Assembly: GCA_034440575.1 (NCBI GenBank)
Contig: JAOTOL010001468.1
Coordinates: forward strand, 454,501-518,500
Direction of reading: 5' to 3'
DNA length: 64,000 nt
Origin: Imbricaverruca yamaguchii
Taxonomy: Eukaryota; Arthropoda; Thecostraca; Neoverrucidae
Of this stretch, positions 34,893 through 47,760 are shown in pieces. The notes beneath the pieces were generated by a model that was not told where the DNA came from, ran no database searches, and was given only the letters and a program-made list of their open reading frames with translations. Positions within the stretch are counted from its first letter, which is position 1. Each line of letters begins with the position of its first letter. A program made the translations under genes and the position numbers.

Positions 34893-36050
34893 CACTGGCC
34901 ACGTGTTCAGCGTAGTACAGCCAGCACGATACACCCACTCTACTGGTCACGTGCTCAGCGTAGTGCAGCCAGCACGATACACCCACTCTACTGGTCACGT
35001 GCTCAGCGTAGTGCAGCCAGCACGACACACCCACTCTACTGGTCACGTGCTCAGCGTAGTAAGCCGCACACACCCCACTTACTGGTACGTGCTCAGCGTT
35101 AGCCAGCACGACACACCCACTCTACTGGTCACGTGCTCAGCGTAGTGCAGCCAGCACGACACACCCACTCTACTGGTCACGTGCTCAGCGTAGTACAGCC
35201 AGCACGACACGCCCACTCTACTGGTCACGTGCTCAGCGTAGTACAGCCAGCACGACACACCCACTCTACTGGTCACGTGCTCAGCGTAGTACAGCCAGCA
35301 CGACACACCCACTCTACTGGTCACGTGCTCAGCGTAGTGCAGCCAGCACGACACACCCACTCTACTGGTCACGTGCTCAGCGTAGTGCAGCCAGCACGAT
35401 ACACCCACTCTACTGGTCACGTGCTCAGCGTAGTGCAGCCAGCACGACACACCCACTCTACTGGTCACGTGCTCAGCGTAGTACAGCCAGCACGACACAC
35501 CCACTCTACTGGTCACGTGCTCAGCGTAGTGCAGCCAGCACGACACACCCACTCTACTGGTCACGTGCTCAGCGTAGTGCAGCCAGCACGACACACCCAC
35601 TCTACTGGTCACGTGCTCAGCGTAGTACAGCCAGCACGATACACCCACTCTACTGGTCACGTGCTCAGCGTAGTGCAGCCAGCACGACACACCCACTCTA
35701 CTGGTACGTGCTCAGCGTAGTGTAGCCAGCACGACACACCCACTCTACTGGTACGTTCAGCGTAGTGCAGCCAGCACGACACACCCACTCTACTGGTCAC
35801 GTGCTCAGCGTAGTGCAGCCAGCACGACACACCCACTCTACTGGTCACGTGCTCAGCGTAGTGCAGCCAGCACGACACACCCACTCTACTGGTACGTGCT
35901 CAGCGTAGTGCGGCCAGCACGAACACCCACTCTACTGGTACGTGCTCAGCGTAGTGGCCAGCCGCCCCCTCTACTGGTCGTGCTCGCGTAGGGGCCAGAC
36001 GGCACACCCACTCTATTGGTCACGTGCTCAGCACAGCGTGACCAGCATGG
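34893..36050. repeat. 48-bp minisatellite with CACGTG in most units, about 24 units
   Basis: The unit runs from GGTCACGTGCTCAGCGTAG through TGCAGCCAGCACGACAC to ACCCACTCTACT. A 48-bp period gives frames on both strands (HVLSVVQPARHTHSTG on plus, VTSRVGVSCWLHYAEH on minus). Variants include GTG/GTA before CAG and CGAC/CGAT. Several units have a CA deletion in the E-box (GGTACGTGC), mostly toward the right end and one near 35085, and these break the frame. The right edge decays from 35,950 on. Confidence 0.96.
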
Positions 36051-37763
36051 CACACCCATTCTCGTCATATTTCCTGGTAGGCACGAGGAACCCCACTCTA
36101 AACCTAAGGCACCTCTCAAATGCAGCCTTGTTGAATAGTTACAACAGTGTGCAATTTCCAATCCACGACGGCCGACCGACGTGACGCTGTATCGTGAAGC
36201 GTCCATCATGGGTGCATCGGAAGCATCGGAAGCATCGGTGCATCGATGCTTCCGATGCAAGTGAAGCATCGGAACCGGGGTGATTCAGACGCGTTGGCCG
36301 TGTGGGATCCTTTGTGCTACAATTGTGACAATACTGAGCGCAATGCGCAACTGTTAAGTCGGCGCATGTTGTCCGCGATGAGGCTGAGGGCTAAGTGAGC
36401 TGACATGAATAGGAGGGATCCGCCGACCGTGAAATTATTCCTCGGCCAGCTGTGAAGCCGGATGGCGCAGTACAATACGACTGTCGTTAGAGAATAGTTA
36501 AGTTCGATAGCGACCGCTTCGTGTGCACAGATGGACTGCAGAGGCGACGTGTTCTTCCAGGCTTTATGGTAGAGAATGATAAACAGGGAATATATGTTCG
36601 GGTCTTTGCATACACCATTCAGGAGCTGTAGTAACGGTAAGAGCATCTGAATCCCATCTGAATGTCTACTTACATCTTCTAACCATCAAACATATCAATT
36701 ACTCTTGTTGGTCAACAACATCGTGCGTTTGCTGTCATTTCCTTGGCGCCAGGTGTGCAGCCAGAATGATCTCAGAAGGGCAAAGAGACGCTAAAGCAGT
36801 GAACACCTGCTGGCGGTGGAGATCAAAGTCGTCTGCTGATCGTAGGTCTGTGATGCACTGGAGAACGGCCGCTGGCAGGAGCCTGGACCATCATACAGCT
36901 GGCCAGGGTCCCATGTTGTCCGTCTGCCTGTGACACACCGGAGCAGAGACGCACGCCGGAGGCCTGCAGGAGGTGCGACTGTGCCCAGGCCCTGGCAGCC
37001 TGCGACATCGTCGCCCGACGATCCCTCTCAGCACCGAAGGCGCCTCTGGATGGTGACGAAACATCGGCCAGCGCCTCCAGTGTAAACAGCCGGCAGTGTC
37101 GGCAGCACCGCGTCTGGCATCGCTCAGGCGGCTGCTGCCGCCCCCGCTGCCGCCCCCGCTGCCGCCGCGCAGCCCAGGCCGCGGCCAGCTCTCTGCACTG
37201 GGATAAATCGACTTCACGACTTGTGAGACTCGACGAAAGTGCAAATACTCAGCTGTGGCGTGTCTTGAAATGTCCGATGTTGTCATTGATGTTCATTGGT
37301 CTGATTATTTTCGAAATTTTTCTTTTTTAGAAGTGCTATCCTAACTGCTAGGTGTGGTATCAAAATCCGGAACCACACATTCTGGCACTTAATTCCGGTG
37401 ATAAATGTATTGCTTTCTTTTTGTGGATGCAAATCACGTCAGATTGCAGTAAATTACACTTGATTTAATACCGCCACCGTTAAGTTTCAAAACCCTGGAA
37501 AACGACTAGTCACGTGCAGCTCCCACAAATCCACATCCAGCCGACTTGAGCACAACTAAGCATCTGCTCATTGGGTGCTGTCGTAGCCGTCAGCCTATTG
37601 GACCTCATCTCAGCTGTCAGCCTAATTGGGTTCTTCTCACTTGTCATCCCATTCATCGTGTGACGTATCAGCCGAGCCGGCGACCGAGCGCGTCGGCACG
37701 TGTCGCATGACAAGCTGATCAGATGCGCGTCCGACAGACGGCGCAGCCGTCGCTCGGCTAGTG
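36051..37763. other. Unassigned stretch
   Basis: The 109-codon minus-strand frame at 36317-36646 has hydrophobic segments and an AG acceptor-like site just upstream, but no motif of a known receptor or transporter family. A (CCCCCGCTGCCG)n mini-run lies near 37138-37165. Nothing else is supported. Confidence 0.35.
36223..36258. repeat. 15-bp inverted repeat with six-base loop
   Basis: Arms GCATCGGAAGCATCG (36223-36237) and its exact complement (36244-36258), within a run of short AGCATCGGA repeats. Confidence 0.9.
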
Positions 37764-38655
37764 ACCAGTGGACAGCCCAGCCCAGTGGACAGCCCAGCCC
37801 AGTGGACAGCCCAGCTCAGTGGACAGCCCAGCTCAGTGGAAAGCCCAGCTCAGTGGACAGCCCAGCCCAGTGGACAGCCCAGCTCAGTGGACAGCCCAGC
37901 CCAGTGGACAGCCCAGCTCAGTGGACAGCCCAGCTCAGTGGACAGCCCAGCCCAGTGGACAGCCCAGCCCAGTGGACAGCCCAGCCCAGTGGACAGCCCA
38001 GCCCAGTGGACAGCCCAGCTCAGTGGACAGCCCAGCCCAGTGGACGCCCAGCAGTGGACAGCCCAGCCCAGTGGACGCGCCAGTGGACAGCCCAGCCCAG
38101 TGGACGGCCAGTGGACAGCCAAGCCCAGTGGACAGCCCAGCTCAGTGGACAGCCCAGCCCAGTGGACAGCCCAGCCCAGTGGACAGCCCAGCCCAGTGGA
38201 CAGCCCAGCTCAGTGGACAGCCCAGCCCAGAGACAGCCCAGATTAGTGAACAGCCCAACTCTGTGGGTAGCCCAGCCCAGTGGACAGCCCAGCTCAGTGG
38301 GGAGCCAAGCCCAGTAGACAGCCCAGCTCGATGGACGGCCCATCCCAGTGGACAGCCCATCCAAGTGGGCAGCCCAGCCCACTGGACAGCCTAGCTTAGT
38401 GGGAATCCCAGCTCAGTGGGAAGTCTAGCCCAGTGGGCAGCCCAGATTAGTAGGCAGCCCAGCCCAGTGGACAGCCCAGCCCAGTGGACAGCCTAGCTTA
38501 GTGGGAATCACAGCTCAGTGAGAACCCCAGCCCAGTGGGCAGCCCAGATTAGTAGGCAGCCCAGCCCAGCGGACACCCCAGCCCAGTGGACAGCCCAGCC
38601 CAGCGGACAGCCCAGCCCAGCGGACAGCCCAGCCCAGTGAGCAGCCCAGCTCAGT
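37764..38655. repeat. 17-bp minisatellite, about 50 units
   Basis: Units CAGTGGACAGCCCAGCC or ...AGCTC, regular to about 38230 and more diverged to 38655. Since 17 is not divisible by three, each frame cycles through the same 17-residue pattern, which is why three overlapping plus-strand frames and several minus-strand frames look alike. Confidence 0.96.
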
Positions 38656-41600
38656 GGATACCTGCGTGCTCGTCTCTGCCGGACGCGGTTGGAAAGAACC
38701 ACCTGCACTCGGACACCCCATCAGTCGACGACTAAGTGGAAGCTGCTCATGTTGGGTGTGGTGGCCGGGTGCCATGTGGACAGTTGTTTGGTGTGCCCTT
38801 CCATCCTCCACTCATTCTGAGCCACATGCACGGGTTCGATGGCCTACGCAGCCGATGGCCGATGGCCCAGTCAAACTTCGAAACACAAAGTGCCCACACT
38901 CTGCATGCCTACATTACCTACCTAGGTCGGCACATGGGCAGATAGGTACCTAGTTGTTACGTAATTAGTGGAACTGGTGGGCCTGTTCAGCTATTAACAT
39001 TTGGAATTGTAGCAATACGTTGAGGGTGCAATTATCCTCACCTGCATGGTAACACATTCTCCATCTGAATCTGTAGGTAGATCCTATGTAACCACTGGCA
39101 GTTGTCCAAGCAAAGATAAGTAAATCAAATGAACAATCGTAAATTAAGTAATGAGTAAATTTCCAGCGGCACAGAATCGTTCAAGAACTTGACATTGATA
39201 ACTAGATGGCATTAGCTTTTAATGAGCACCACACGGAATTGACGATGGAATCTGGAGCGCAGGGCATTTTTTAACTTCAGTCACGTTAGCCGCGTTTGCA
39301 TTGGCAATTCGCCCCTATCCGAGATTGCAGCTACCTGAAGCTCGTTGTGGTATATGGAGTTTCCACATACGTTGGCAGACTAATCAGTAGTTGCTGTTGG
39401 TTGGTTACTTGGGCTTAGGGGCGCATCGACTGCTTCGGTCATACAGCGCCCACAGTAGTTGCTGTTGTCGGCACGTTTAATCATTGCATTTTATTTTTCA
39501 CTGTACGTTATTCAAAATTCAACAGCATAACTAGGATGAAATATATGATGTTGAGGCCGTTATCAAAATTACGATGCCACGTAGCTGTCAGTTTATTCTC
39601 CACTATGCCAGGTCCGCTCGCTCTATCTTGCTTCTGCGCCCATGAGTTAGTTACTTATTGAAATTTATGGCAGCGGCGATCATATCGTTGACTATATAGC
39701 GCCCCGCTGGGCTTGCGAGACAGGAGCAGAAATCCGGTGCAGATCCGGCTTGGGTGGTGTTGGGATGGCGCTCGGCGAGATTGGCTGGCATCCATGATCG
39801 CACCCGCGGCGACACCTTCACGCACGTTGCGTGTTCGAAGCGCCGTGCAGGTCAAACGTGCTTTAAAGAAAAACAGCGCGGCCAGGATGGGCACCAAGAG
39901 ATTACACTGGATTGGGGGGACTTGAAAGCAAGGCGAGAACAAGCACGTGATATATTATTAGGTGTTCCAGTTGATGTTAGCATAACGTGACAAAATACAT
40001 GTTCATCAGCTGGAGGCGGTTATCCGGATGAGCTGCCGAATGGCCTTCAGTTATCAGCGCGCCTGTTGTGTGTCATGTCGTGATTTACACGTTTGTCGGG
40101 AAGCAGTCTGACGTCAGTGCTTGGTTACATAAGCGCTGTATTTGTATTGCTTCCTTTCGTCGACAGCCGCATGGCTTGTAGGCATGCTGACTGCCTTGTT
40201 TGTTGTGCCGTTGTGGAGCAATCAGTGTAAAGAGAACAAGTCGCTTGCTCACGAGTGTAGTTTGATTAGTTTGGAGCACATTTGCTTCGCCGGGTTTCAA
40301 ATACAATGCCCGAAGAATAGACGGCGCTACAAAGAAGAATTGGAGAGCTTCGGCTGTTTTTCACATTACTTGAGTAATTTTCTCAGGATGCTCAACCACT
40401 TAGGAAGGTCAAGCGGTAGAGCGACAGGCAAGAGTGTAATACACGACCAGGAAGTATTGACCAGCCACCTCCTGCCTAAGTGCACACAGCCTCCTCCACA
40501 GTTCGAAAGGCACATGCGAAATTGCGGAAGCTCCTCCTGACGGGGTAGGGGTAGACATAAAAGATAATCACTTCGTGAGCGAGCCGCCTCGCTGAGTTTC
40601 CTGAGAAGCCGACAGATACGCGAACAGGAAGAAGACAATCCGGTTGGTAAGGCATGTTAGATTAGGGTCACTGGCTTTCCGATGAACCAATGTGGTTGAT
40701 TAGCTTGCGATTTATTTGAGCGTTATGGTGGAGGGAGTCTGCGCTTAGGCGGGTGGTAACGTTCACTGGGACGATAGCTGGCCATACATTTTGCTATAAT
40801 GGAGGTAGCTTGCGCTCAGGCTGGTAGTGGCGTTTGCCGAATGATACCTGGGCAGGCATGCATTTTGTTATGAAGGTTGAGGTAATGCATGAGGGGTACC
40901 TCCATCACGGCACGGGTAAGTAAGGTTGGTCAGGTTAGTCTCAGTTGGGTAAAATTATATTGCTAGTGGAACATGCTGCAGGGTACTTGCTTTTACATCT
41001 GTTTATATATTATTGGCAAGGTGCATTTATGAGGCATGACTTACGCAATCAACGAATTGTCATATATGTGGAATGTTCTGTTGCAAATATGATAATTTCT
41101 GCTTTGAAATGCAGTCAGAAATTCCTCGGCTGCTGATGCCAAGGTGTAGCACGTAAATGTCGCTGAACTAGTCTGTTAAGATCGGAGCTCGCTGGAACAA
41201 ATACAGTTAAGCTCACTATCCTAAAGTTGCTATAGATACTCTTCGTGACTCGACTGGACTTGGTGCAGGCTAAATCCATAGCAATATTGATTGGCTTGGC
41301 CAGTGCTCGGGCCTAATGGACACGGGAATGGACAACAAGTTTTAATGTGAAACGATTCCAGGAAGAGAATTCCACATGGTTCATCCTGACATCGCGCAGT
41401 ATCATGCGAACCTCACCCTGGATGGATGAGGTTTGACATTTGCTCTGGAAGGCAGCAGGTGTAATTATTTCACACCTTGGATTAAAAATGACAGTTGCAA
41501 TTTTGAAGTCACAAATGATTTGAGCCACGACTCAATATTCTTAATTTGATCATTGATTGAAACTTAGGAGGCACATGCAACGTCCGAGCTCTTGGAATCA

Positions 41601-42106
41601 TTAAGCTCAAGGAAATTTATCGTAATTTGACTTAATTTACTGTACCAAATTGCGTTAACCCTATTTAATTAGCCGTAAGTAAATTATCTTAACTTAGCTA
41701 CAAATTACCCTACTACAAATTACCAAATTAATAAGAATGCCGAAGCGTCTTAGGCGGATGGTCACGACAAATATCTTGGTTTTCATCTTTAATATTAATG
41801 ACACGAAGCCAATTTACAAGATGTCGTCGTGACGCATTGCGACCAACTACCTAGCCTCTTGTTCGAGAAGTAGAAGTGGGCGCAAGTCAAAGATGCATGC
41901 ATAGTTATGATATATGAATACATTTAGCCTCTATGCTGAGCTGTGATAGCTATTGCAATAATGACTGTTTTCAGAGCGCGGAATATTTAACCTTCATGGG
42001 TCGCATTCCTGCGTGGTTAATTGCCATTTGGAGAATCTATTTTTTTTTAAGTGAAGAAAATATTGGAATTTCATTTTTTCGTTTCCAAATTTGATCACAG
42101 GTAATA
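38656..42106. other. Unassigned stretch
   Basis: About 3.4 kb with no supported gene. Near 39395-39455 a GGGGCGCATCGACTGCTTCGG motif and a following CAGCGCCC can form a GGGCGC/GCGCCC stem and may be a decayed SINE end. The 132-codon frame at 40142-40540 begins with a hydrophobic stretch but has no recognisable domain. 40571-40650 resembles the 68-bp repeat at 44.3 kb. Confidence 0.35.
40571..40650 (+). repeat. Dispersed single copy of the 68-bp repeat
   Basis: CTTCGTGAGCGAGCCGCCTCG, then GCCGACAGATACGCGAACAGG, aligns with the units at 44338-44480. Confidence 0.7.
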
Positions 42107-42952
42107 TTAACCTGTCCCGTCTCGGGGGTCCTCAACCGCCACCCCTCTCAGGTTTTCCACAGATGGCGGAGGAACGGCGCACGGCAGCGCGCCCAAGTTT
42201 GACATACCTTTCCCCACATCAATTTGACATGAAGATTCAAAAATTTTAAGTCAGGTCATCTAGGGTCAACGAGTTTGTCGAGGTCAAGTGAGGTCATCTC
42301 CAAAAAAAGTTCAACCAGTCGTCACGCTTTAACGGATACAGATATTTTAATCAAACTGTCAGCGTTTGCTTATCTTTACGGATGCAACTAAACGTACGAG
42401 TGATTTTTTTTTCGTTTTTAACTACATATAAATTTTGCGTATTTGCCAAATTACAGTTAAAATGCAGGATTCTGGCTAAAGTAAGCATTTTTATTAGGGC
42501 AAGTTGACTTCCAACAACGTTTCTCGGTCTGCGCTATCCATTGGAAAAGGAAAAGCAAAGGAAACTTGAAAAATCAAAGTTTTCAAACGTCAAAAAACTC
42601 TTCTTTTTTTTTTGGGGGGGGGCAGAAAAATTATAGCCCTGGTCGATTTCGCTGGCCTTTTCTCATTCCAAATAATTTTTCATATATCCCCAAAATGAAC
42701 TCCCCAGAGTCCAAAACATAATGTAAGTCGTGAAATGTCGTCAAAATCTATCCCCCTGGTGACGTCACTTTTCGGTTTAAAAAAAATTGTTTTGGAGGAT
42801 GGACCCGGACCCTACTCGTCGAGCGCTTTCCGATGACACCTCTTTCGTTTTCGTGCGATGCTTAGTTTGGATTTTAAAGGGTGGTCTTCAACCGCCCCCC
42901 CCCCCCGAGACGGGGTGTGAGGATTTGACGGGAAAGATTTGGCGCGGGTTAA
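42107..42952 (+). mobile_element. TTAA-flanked element, family 1, copy 4
   Basis: TTAA at 42107 and 42949. Left end TTAACCTGTCCCGTCTCGG; right end in reverse complement TTAACCCGCGCCAAATC. Interior collinear with the other copies, including the AGGTCATCTAGGGTCAACG block. Confidence 0.87.
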
Positions 42953-44037
42953 GAACATTTAAAATCAGGTCAACACATCAATGCAATTGGCATGAATAAT
43001 TTCTGTTCCTAACAGAAAATAATCTTACTAGATAACGGTCGGATGCAATTTTGAGCAAATTGTTGGATTGAAGCATCAGCGGACCTGAATTATCTCTAAC
43101 TTTCGTGAATTCGCGAAATAATGCTGTAAAGATCAAACCTATGAGTGCGTATCTCTTCCGCTCTTTGTGTCTCTCCCGCTCTTTGTGTCTCTCCCGCTAT
43201 TTGTGTCTCTCACACTCGTTGTGTCTCTCCCACTCTTTGTGTCTCTCCATAGCCAGCAAGGATGCGAATGCGTGAACTACGGTGCCGCTGACAGTTTCAA
43301 AAATCATTGCGTTGATCCTCGCTGACCCTCTTTGAGATAGTCTAATGCGTTTGCCCTGTCCCTCCGTTTCTATGCTTTCGCCAGGCTGTGGGTTATCCGA
43401 GATTACGTTCGCTGAGAGAGTCAGAGGGGAGGAACACAGTCGCCCCACCGCTAGATGTTGACTGCAGCGAGCACCAGTCCCGGAATAGGCAGACCGATGC
43501 AAAACGTCAGTCGGATTCTTGAAGTTGTAGTAAGATGAAAAAAAAAATTGTTTAACATGTCCTACTTGGACAAACAGCTGAAGCAACGAAACTACCGACG
43601 AACCAAAATGCTGCGAACTACCCAAGGTTTTTGTAGGGTAAGAATTAGGGGAAGAGTTCTGTTATGACATGAGCTATGCATCAATCCATCATCAAACGTG
43701 CTGACACAAGGGTCAGGGACGTGTGAGAGAAAGAAGGAGTGTCAAGGATGACCTTGAAGAGTGTTGAACGCAACATTTAAAACCTGTCGCGCAAGATGCA
43801 AACAAAAAAACGCACAACTTTTCACCTGGTACTAGATATTCGCAGCGCCTAGAGTACAGTAATTTATTTTTGCTCCTGTGGTGTATTGCGAACTGCAGAT
43901 GCAAGGTTGTCAGCGAGTGTCAATGCCTAAGAAACGATAAAGTGCTTCCTCGAGAAATACATTTCTTAGATGACCAGCGTCGAGATCAGCAGTTGGTGAT
44001 CGGCCTCAACGAAATCACGCAGAGATCCAGACGTAAG
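42953..44037. other. Unassigned stretch
   Basis: Holds the 18-bp array at 43147. Otherwise no supported feature. Confidence 0.4.
43147..43252. repeat. 18-bp minisatellite, about six units
   Basis: Units CGCTCTTTGTGTCTCTCC with variants. Confidence 0.9.
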
Positions 44038-44165
44038 CAGAAACATCGCCAAGAGGCAGCGGGCCTCCAAAGCACCCAGTCAGTCACCGGACACAGCCAG
44101 CAGAAGCACCGGCAAGAGGCAGCGGGCCTCCAAAGCACCCAGTCTGTCACCGGACACAATCAGCA
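44038..44165. repeat. 63-bp direct repeat, two units
   Basis: CAGAAACATCGCCAAGAGGC at 44038 and CAGAAGCACCGGCAAGAGGC at 44101, each followed by the same AGCGGGCCTCCAAAGCACC block. Confidence 0.92.
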
Positions 44166-44337
44166 CATTGTTAGCGTCAGTCAGTCAGTCAGTCGACGCT
44201 GGCACACCGGCCTGAAATATGTGCGTCAGCTGCCGAGCCATTGGCGAGATGCGGTGCGGCGCGTGAAGCACAGCAATACCTACTGGTGCTGTCCAAAGAG
44301 TATTCTCCCGGAAATGGCCGCGTGCAGCGAGCTGGCA

Positions 44338-44480
44338 GTTCGCGAGCGAGCCGTCTCGCGTGTGTTGAGCAGCAGACAGACACGCGAATAGGAGGGAGAC
44401 AATCAGTTCGTGAGCGAGCCATCTCGCGTGTGTTGAGCAGCCGACAGACACGCGAACATGAGGAAGACAGTCGGTTCGCT
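44338..44480. repeat. 68-bp direct repeat, two and a fraction units
   Basis: GTTCGCGAGCGAGCC at 44338, GTTCGTGAGCGAGCC at 44406, and a third start at 44474. A related copy is at 40.57 kb. Confidence 0.88.
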
Positions 44481-44535
44481 GACCAGAAACCTGCCAGAGG
44501 ACGAGTTCAGACTTGTACAAAATTAATGGGTATAG

Positions 44536-45180
44536 CGTCAAGATGACAGCAGAGTAGAAAGGCTTAGGGGTTATTGTAAAGGACAATTGTAAAATTATAT
44601 GTTACAAAGACAGTGTGAGGAAGCAGCTGATGTATGTTTCAAAATACTTGGTACAAGAGACAGGCATGCTATCGATAAAAGTGGAGCAGTGATAAAGAGC
44701 ATGCATAGCTCACTTGCTAGACCACACTTGGGATACTGTAGTCCAGCATGGAGTTCATACACTAGGCGGGATACTCAGCTATTGAGAAGAGTTCAACGAA
44801 TGTCTACTAAAATGGTAAGGGGTTTGCATAATGTAGAATTTATTGACAGATTAAACTCTCATGTATGTTTTCGCTTGGACACAGGAGAAAGAGGGGTGAT
44901 CTGATAGAGGTGTTCAGGATACTCAAAGGATATGAGCAAGTTGATTTTTCTGATTTTTTTGAACTTGGCAATATGTGAAATACGAGGAGATATTCATATA
45001 AAATAAAGAACATGAGCTGCCTTTTACTTGTATAAGAAGTGCTTTCTTTTGTCCAAGGGTAGTACACTCTTGGAACGCACTTCCAGCAGACACACTATTA
45101 TTGGAGTCACTAAGAAAATGCAAAAGACGGCCGGACACCCACTTCATACATGACGCTGAAGCGTTCTTAATTTAGGATAG
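44536..45180 (+). pseudogene. 3' fragment of a CR1-like LINE reverse transcriptase
   Basis: The frame reads KGLGVIVKDNCK, then SLARPHLGYCSPAWSSYTRR and LLRRVQRMSTKMVRGL. After a frameshift near 44880 it continues RRKRGDLIEVFRILKGYEQ, then DFFELG and VHSWNALPAD. This is the same order as the C-terminal part of the element at 27.6 kb (LGVIL, RPHLEYCIQAWSP, VQKRATKLVNG, RRLRGDLIEVFKF), but the sequence is clearly diverged, so it is a related older copy. The HSWN motif is intact here. The catalytic domains lie upstream and are missing. Confidence 0.85.
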
Positions 45181-46372
45181 CATTATCAATGACAGGTGAC
45201 TGAGACTGGAGTGTGTGAATGATGATAGCATGCCAACAGAGAACGGAATCAGGCGCATGTTCGACGAGCTGCTGCAGGTGGAGCCGTATCCTGTCCTCAC
45301 TCAGGCCGTGGAGCGCTCAGTTGAATATGGTGACGGGGGCCCTCCTCTGCCGTAGATGGGGAGAAGAGACGGCATTGTATGTGCTGATAATGATGGTGAT
45401 ATATACTCAGTGAAGTGACCTGGAACCACACGTTCGGTAATCTCCGAGAGTTGACGCGATTCTCTGCTCTTGCTGCTCTATATTTGCGCTCGGCTGAAAC
45501 ACAGTGAAGCCGTGGGAGCGATGGCGACAAAACTTAGCTTTCGGTTGCCATGCTTATGGCAACTGCAGGTGTATTGGTTACGGTATGCTGTTTTGGTATC
45601 GATGCTTCGCCAAATTCGGCAAACTATGTAAACCGACCGTTTCCATGGTTTTTAACTCATCCCTTGTCCCGAGATTGTTGATAAATGTTCCACGTGAAAG
45701 GAAATGCATAAAACTGTGTTATTGTATAGCATACAAGTTCTGCATAAGGAATTGCCGTGGAGCTATGCAGATCCAGCATTCAGCATGCCTACATGTTTGT
45801 CTTCGTCACGACTGGAAATGTGCAACATAACTCAGTGGAGACACATAATATATAATTGCGAACAACAACTTTAACTTCGTCCGTCATGATCGCTAGTGTC
45901 TCACGTAGCCAAGGTTCGATCGCCGCGAGGAAAATCTAGTTTCCTTTTAATTTATTTTCACTTCAGCATTTTATTTCCGCTCAGATGTGTCCCCGTAAAA
46001 CCCCACCGCGGCCCTTGCGTTTTGCGTTTAACGGCACATCTTATTGCACAGTAGCGGAGGCGAGTCAAAGTTATCGCCCGGCCAGATACCAGTTGAGGTT
46101 GCAGTTACCTGTTGCATTCAACGCGTGGATATTCCGCGTCTTGACGACCAGATAGCCGGAACCTGCGGAAGAGCAGAGAATCGCGTCAACGCTGGGGCTT
46201 GCCGGATGTGTGGTCCCAGGCCACTTCATTCTGAATATGTCGCCATCATTGCCAGGATATTTGTCGGGGCAGGATGCTACATGACCTGTGCAAGGCAAAT
46301 ACATAACAACATATACATATCGTGTTTGCACCTCCACCATCGAATACGCATGCATACACACAGATATGCACA
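45181..46372. other. Unassigned stretch
   Basis: No supported gene. Frames at 45504-45830 and 46044-46493 have no recognisable features, and the latter runs into the CA repeat. Confidence 0.4.
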
Positions 46373-46373
46373 C

Positions 46374-46458
<85 letters not shown>
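46374..46458. repeat. (CA)n microsatellite
   Basis: About 40 CA units. Thr-His and Cys-Val frames are artefacts. Confidence 0.97.
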
Positions 46459-46460
<2 letters not shown>

Positions 46461-47439
46461 TACATCCTAACATTGTTTTGCATCTTTCCCTAGCTGGCAC
46501 AGGTTGGAAGTTAGTCGGGACAGGGACATTGAAGAGCCCTCTCCCCCTTCCCCGACCCGCCGAAAGTGGTTCTTCTGCCAGCCGGCCCGGTGAGGGATGC
46601 AGCTATTGCGAGATGATGGTTAGAGAAGGCCCGCAGGCTTCCTAAAGTGCACCTTGGCAGCAACCGCGGATCACTTGGATGTAAGAGCGGGAGAAAGTCA
46701 CCACCGCAACCGTTTTCTACAGTCAAGGTCGTGTGCTTCATAGAGTGATACTATTGTTCCCACCACTTTGGAAACGTGGGAGCCATGGCCAACTCCCGCC
46801 GTTCTTACCTCTGCCTTTTGTATGCTAAATTACGTCCATGAGAAAAAATCACAATGATCTCAGTCCAGTGGATATATTTGGATGCTGTTTAGCCACGAAC
46901 GTTTATCTGAAGTGATTCTAGTGCCAGTCAAAGCTTGATGGTATTTTGGGAATATCGTGATTTCGTGTCCAAACAGCATGGACGTCGCCACGCATTTAAG
47001 ACTGAAGTGGAGAGCGAAGGGGTTTGACGTCGATGCATTTTTTTACGCAACCCCATGCGCGTTATGCTACATTGCATGAAGTTTTAGAGTCTCGTCCCTG
47101 CCAGTCCTCCTCCGTGGCTACATCTATGCTAGACATAAACTGTTGGGAGCATTGCTGTCATCTGGATTTGGCCTTCCTAAATAAACCCAGAATTGTTTGA
47201 TTTCAGACACGTTGATATCACACCTTGTAAATCGAAATCATATCACTCGATTTGATACATGGGGAACATCCCGAGTCTCAAAGAAAGTTCACCGCACTAC
47301 GGAAAGCACCAACATATCAACGAACTCAAAACCTTACACTTTGTTCGCTATGTGACCACAAGTCGACAGAACTTACACACCGTGGTGACGTCACGGCCCG
47401 ATCAGCCACCCCTCAGCCGCGAGCCATCCCAACATCCGC
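46459..47439. other. Unassigned stretch
   Basis: No supported feature. Confidence 0.4.
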
Positions 47440-47760
47440 GAGACAACCTTCTTATCCCTTCAGCGGCGAGCCATCCCCTCATTGGCAATACATCCTTCTC
47501 AGCGGCGAGATATCCCCTCAGCGGCGAAGCAACATTTGTATCCCCTCAGCGGTAAACTATCCCCTCATTGGCATGACATCCCCTCAGCGGCGAGCCATCC
47601 TATCAGCGGCGAACCATCCCCTCAGCGACTAGTCCATCTTTTCATCCCCTCAGCGGAGAACCATCCCCTCAGCGACTAGTCAATCTTCTCATCCCCTCAG
47701 CGGTGAACCATCCCCTCAGCGACTAGTCAATCTTCTCACCCCTCAGCGGCGAGCCCCCCC
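47440..47760. repeat. Irregular CCCCTCAGCGGCGAG minisatellite
   Basis: About 15 occurrences of CATCCCCTCAGCGGCGAGCC or close variants, with unequal spacing caused by inserts such as ACTAGTCAATCTTCTC. It ends in a C run followed by GAGACGAGTGGCGCGGGTT, which looks like a damaged TTAA family-1 end. Confidence 0.85.

Noticed and set aside
35079..35720. 205- and 195-codon frames on opposite strands
   Set aside because: 48-bp period divisible by three; open on both strands and broken by indels at the array edge.
36317..36646. Possible chemoreceptor-like C-terminal exon on the minus strand
   Set aside because: Hydrophobic and preceded by an AG site, but it lacks the C-terminal TYxxxxxQ signature of gustatory receptors and any other known motif.
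37700..38394. Three overlapping frames of 160-208 codons reading QPSPVDSPAQW-like repeats
   Set aside because: A 17-bp unit without stops yields the same cycle in each frame; a satellite artefact, not a gelatinous or structural protein gene.
40142..40540. Small secreted protein gene (132 codons with a hydrophobic start)
   Set aside because: No splice sites, conserved cysteine pattern or family similarity that I can support; treated as chance.
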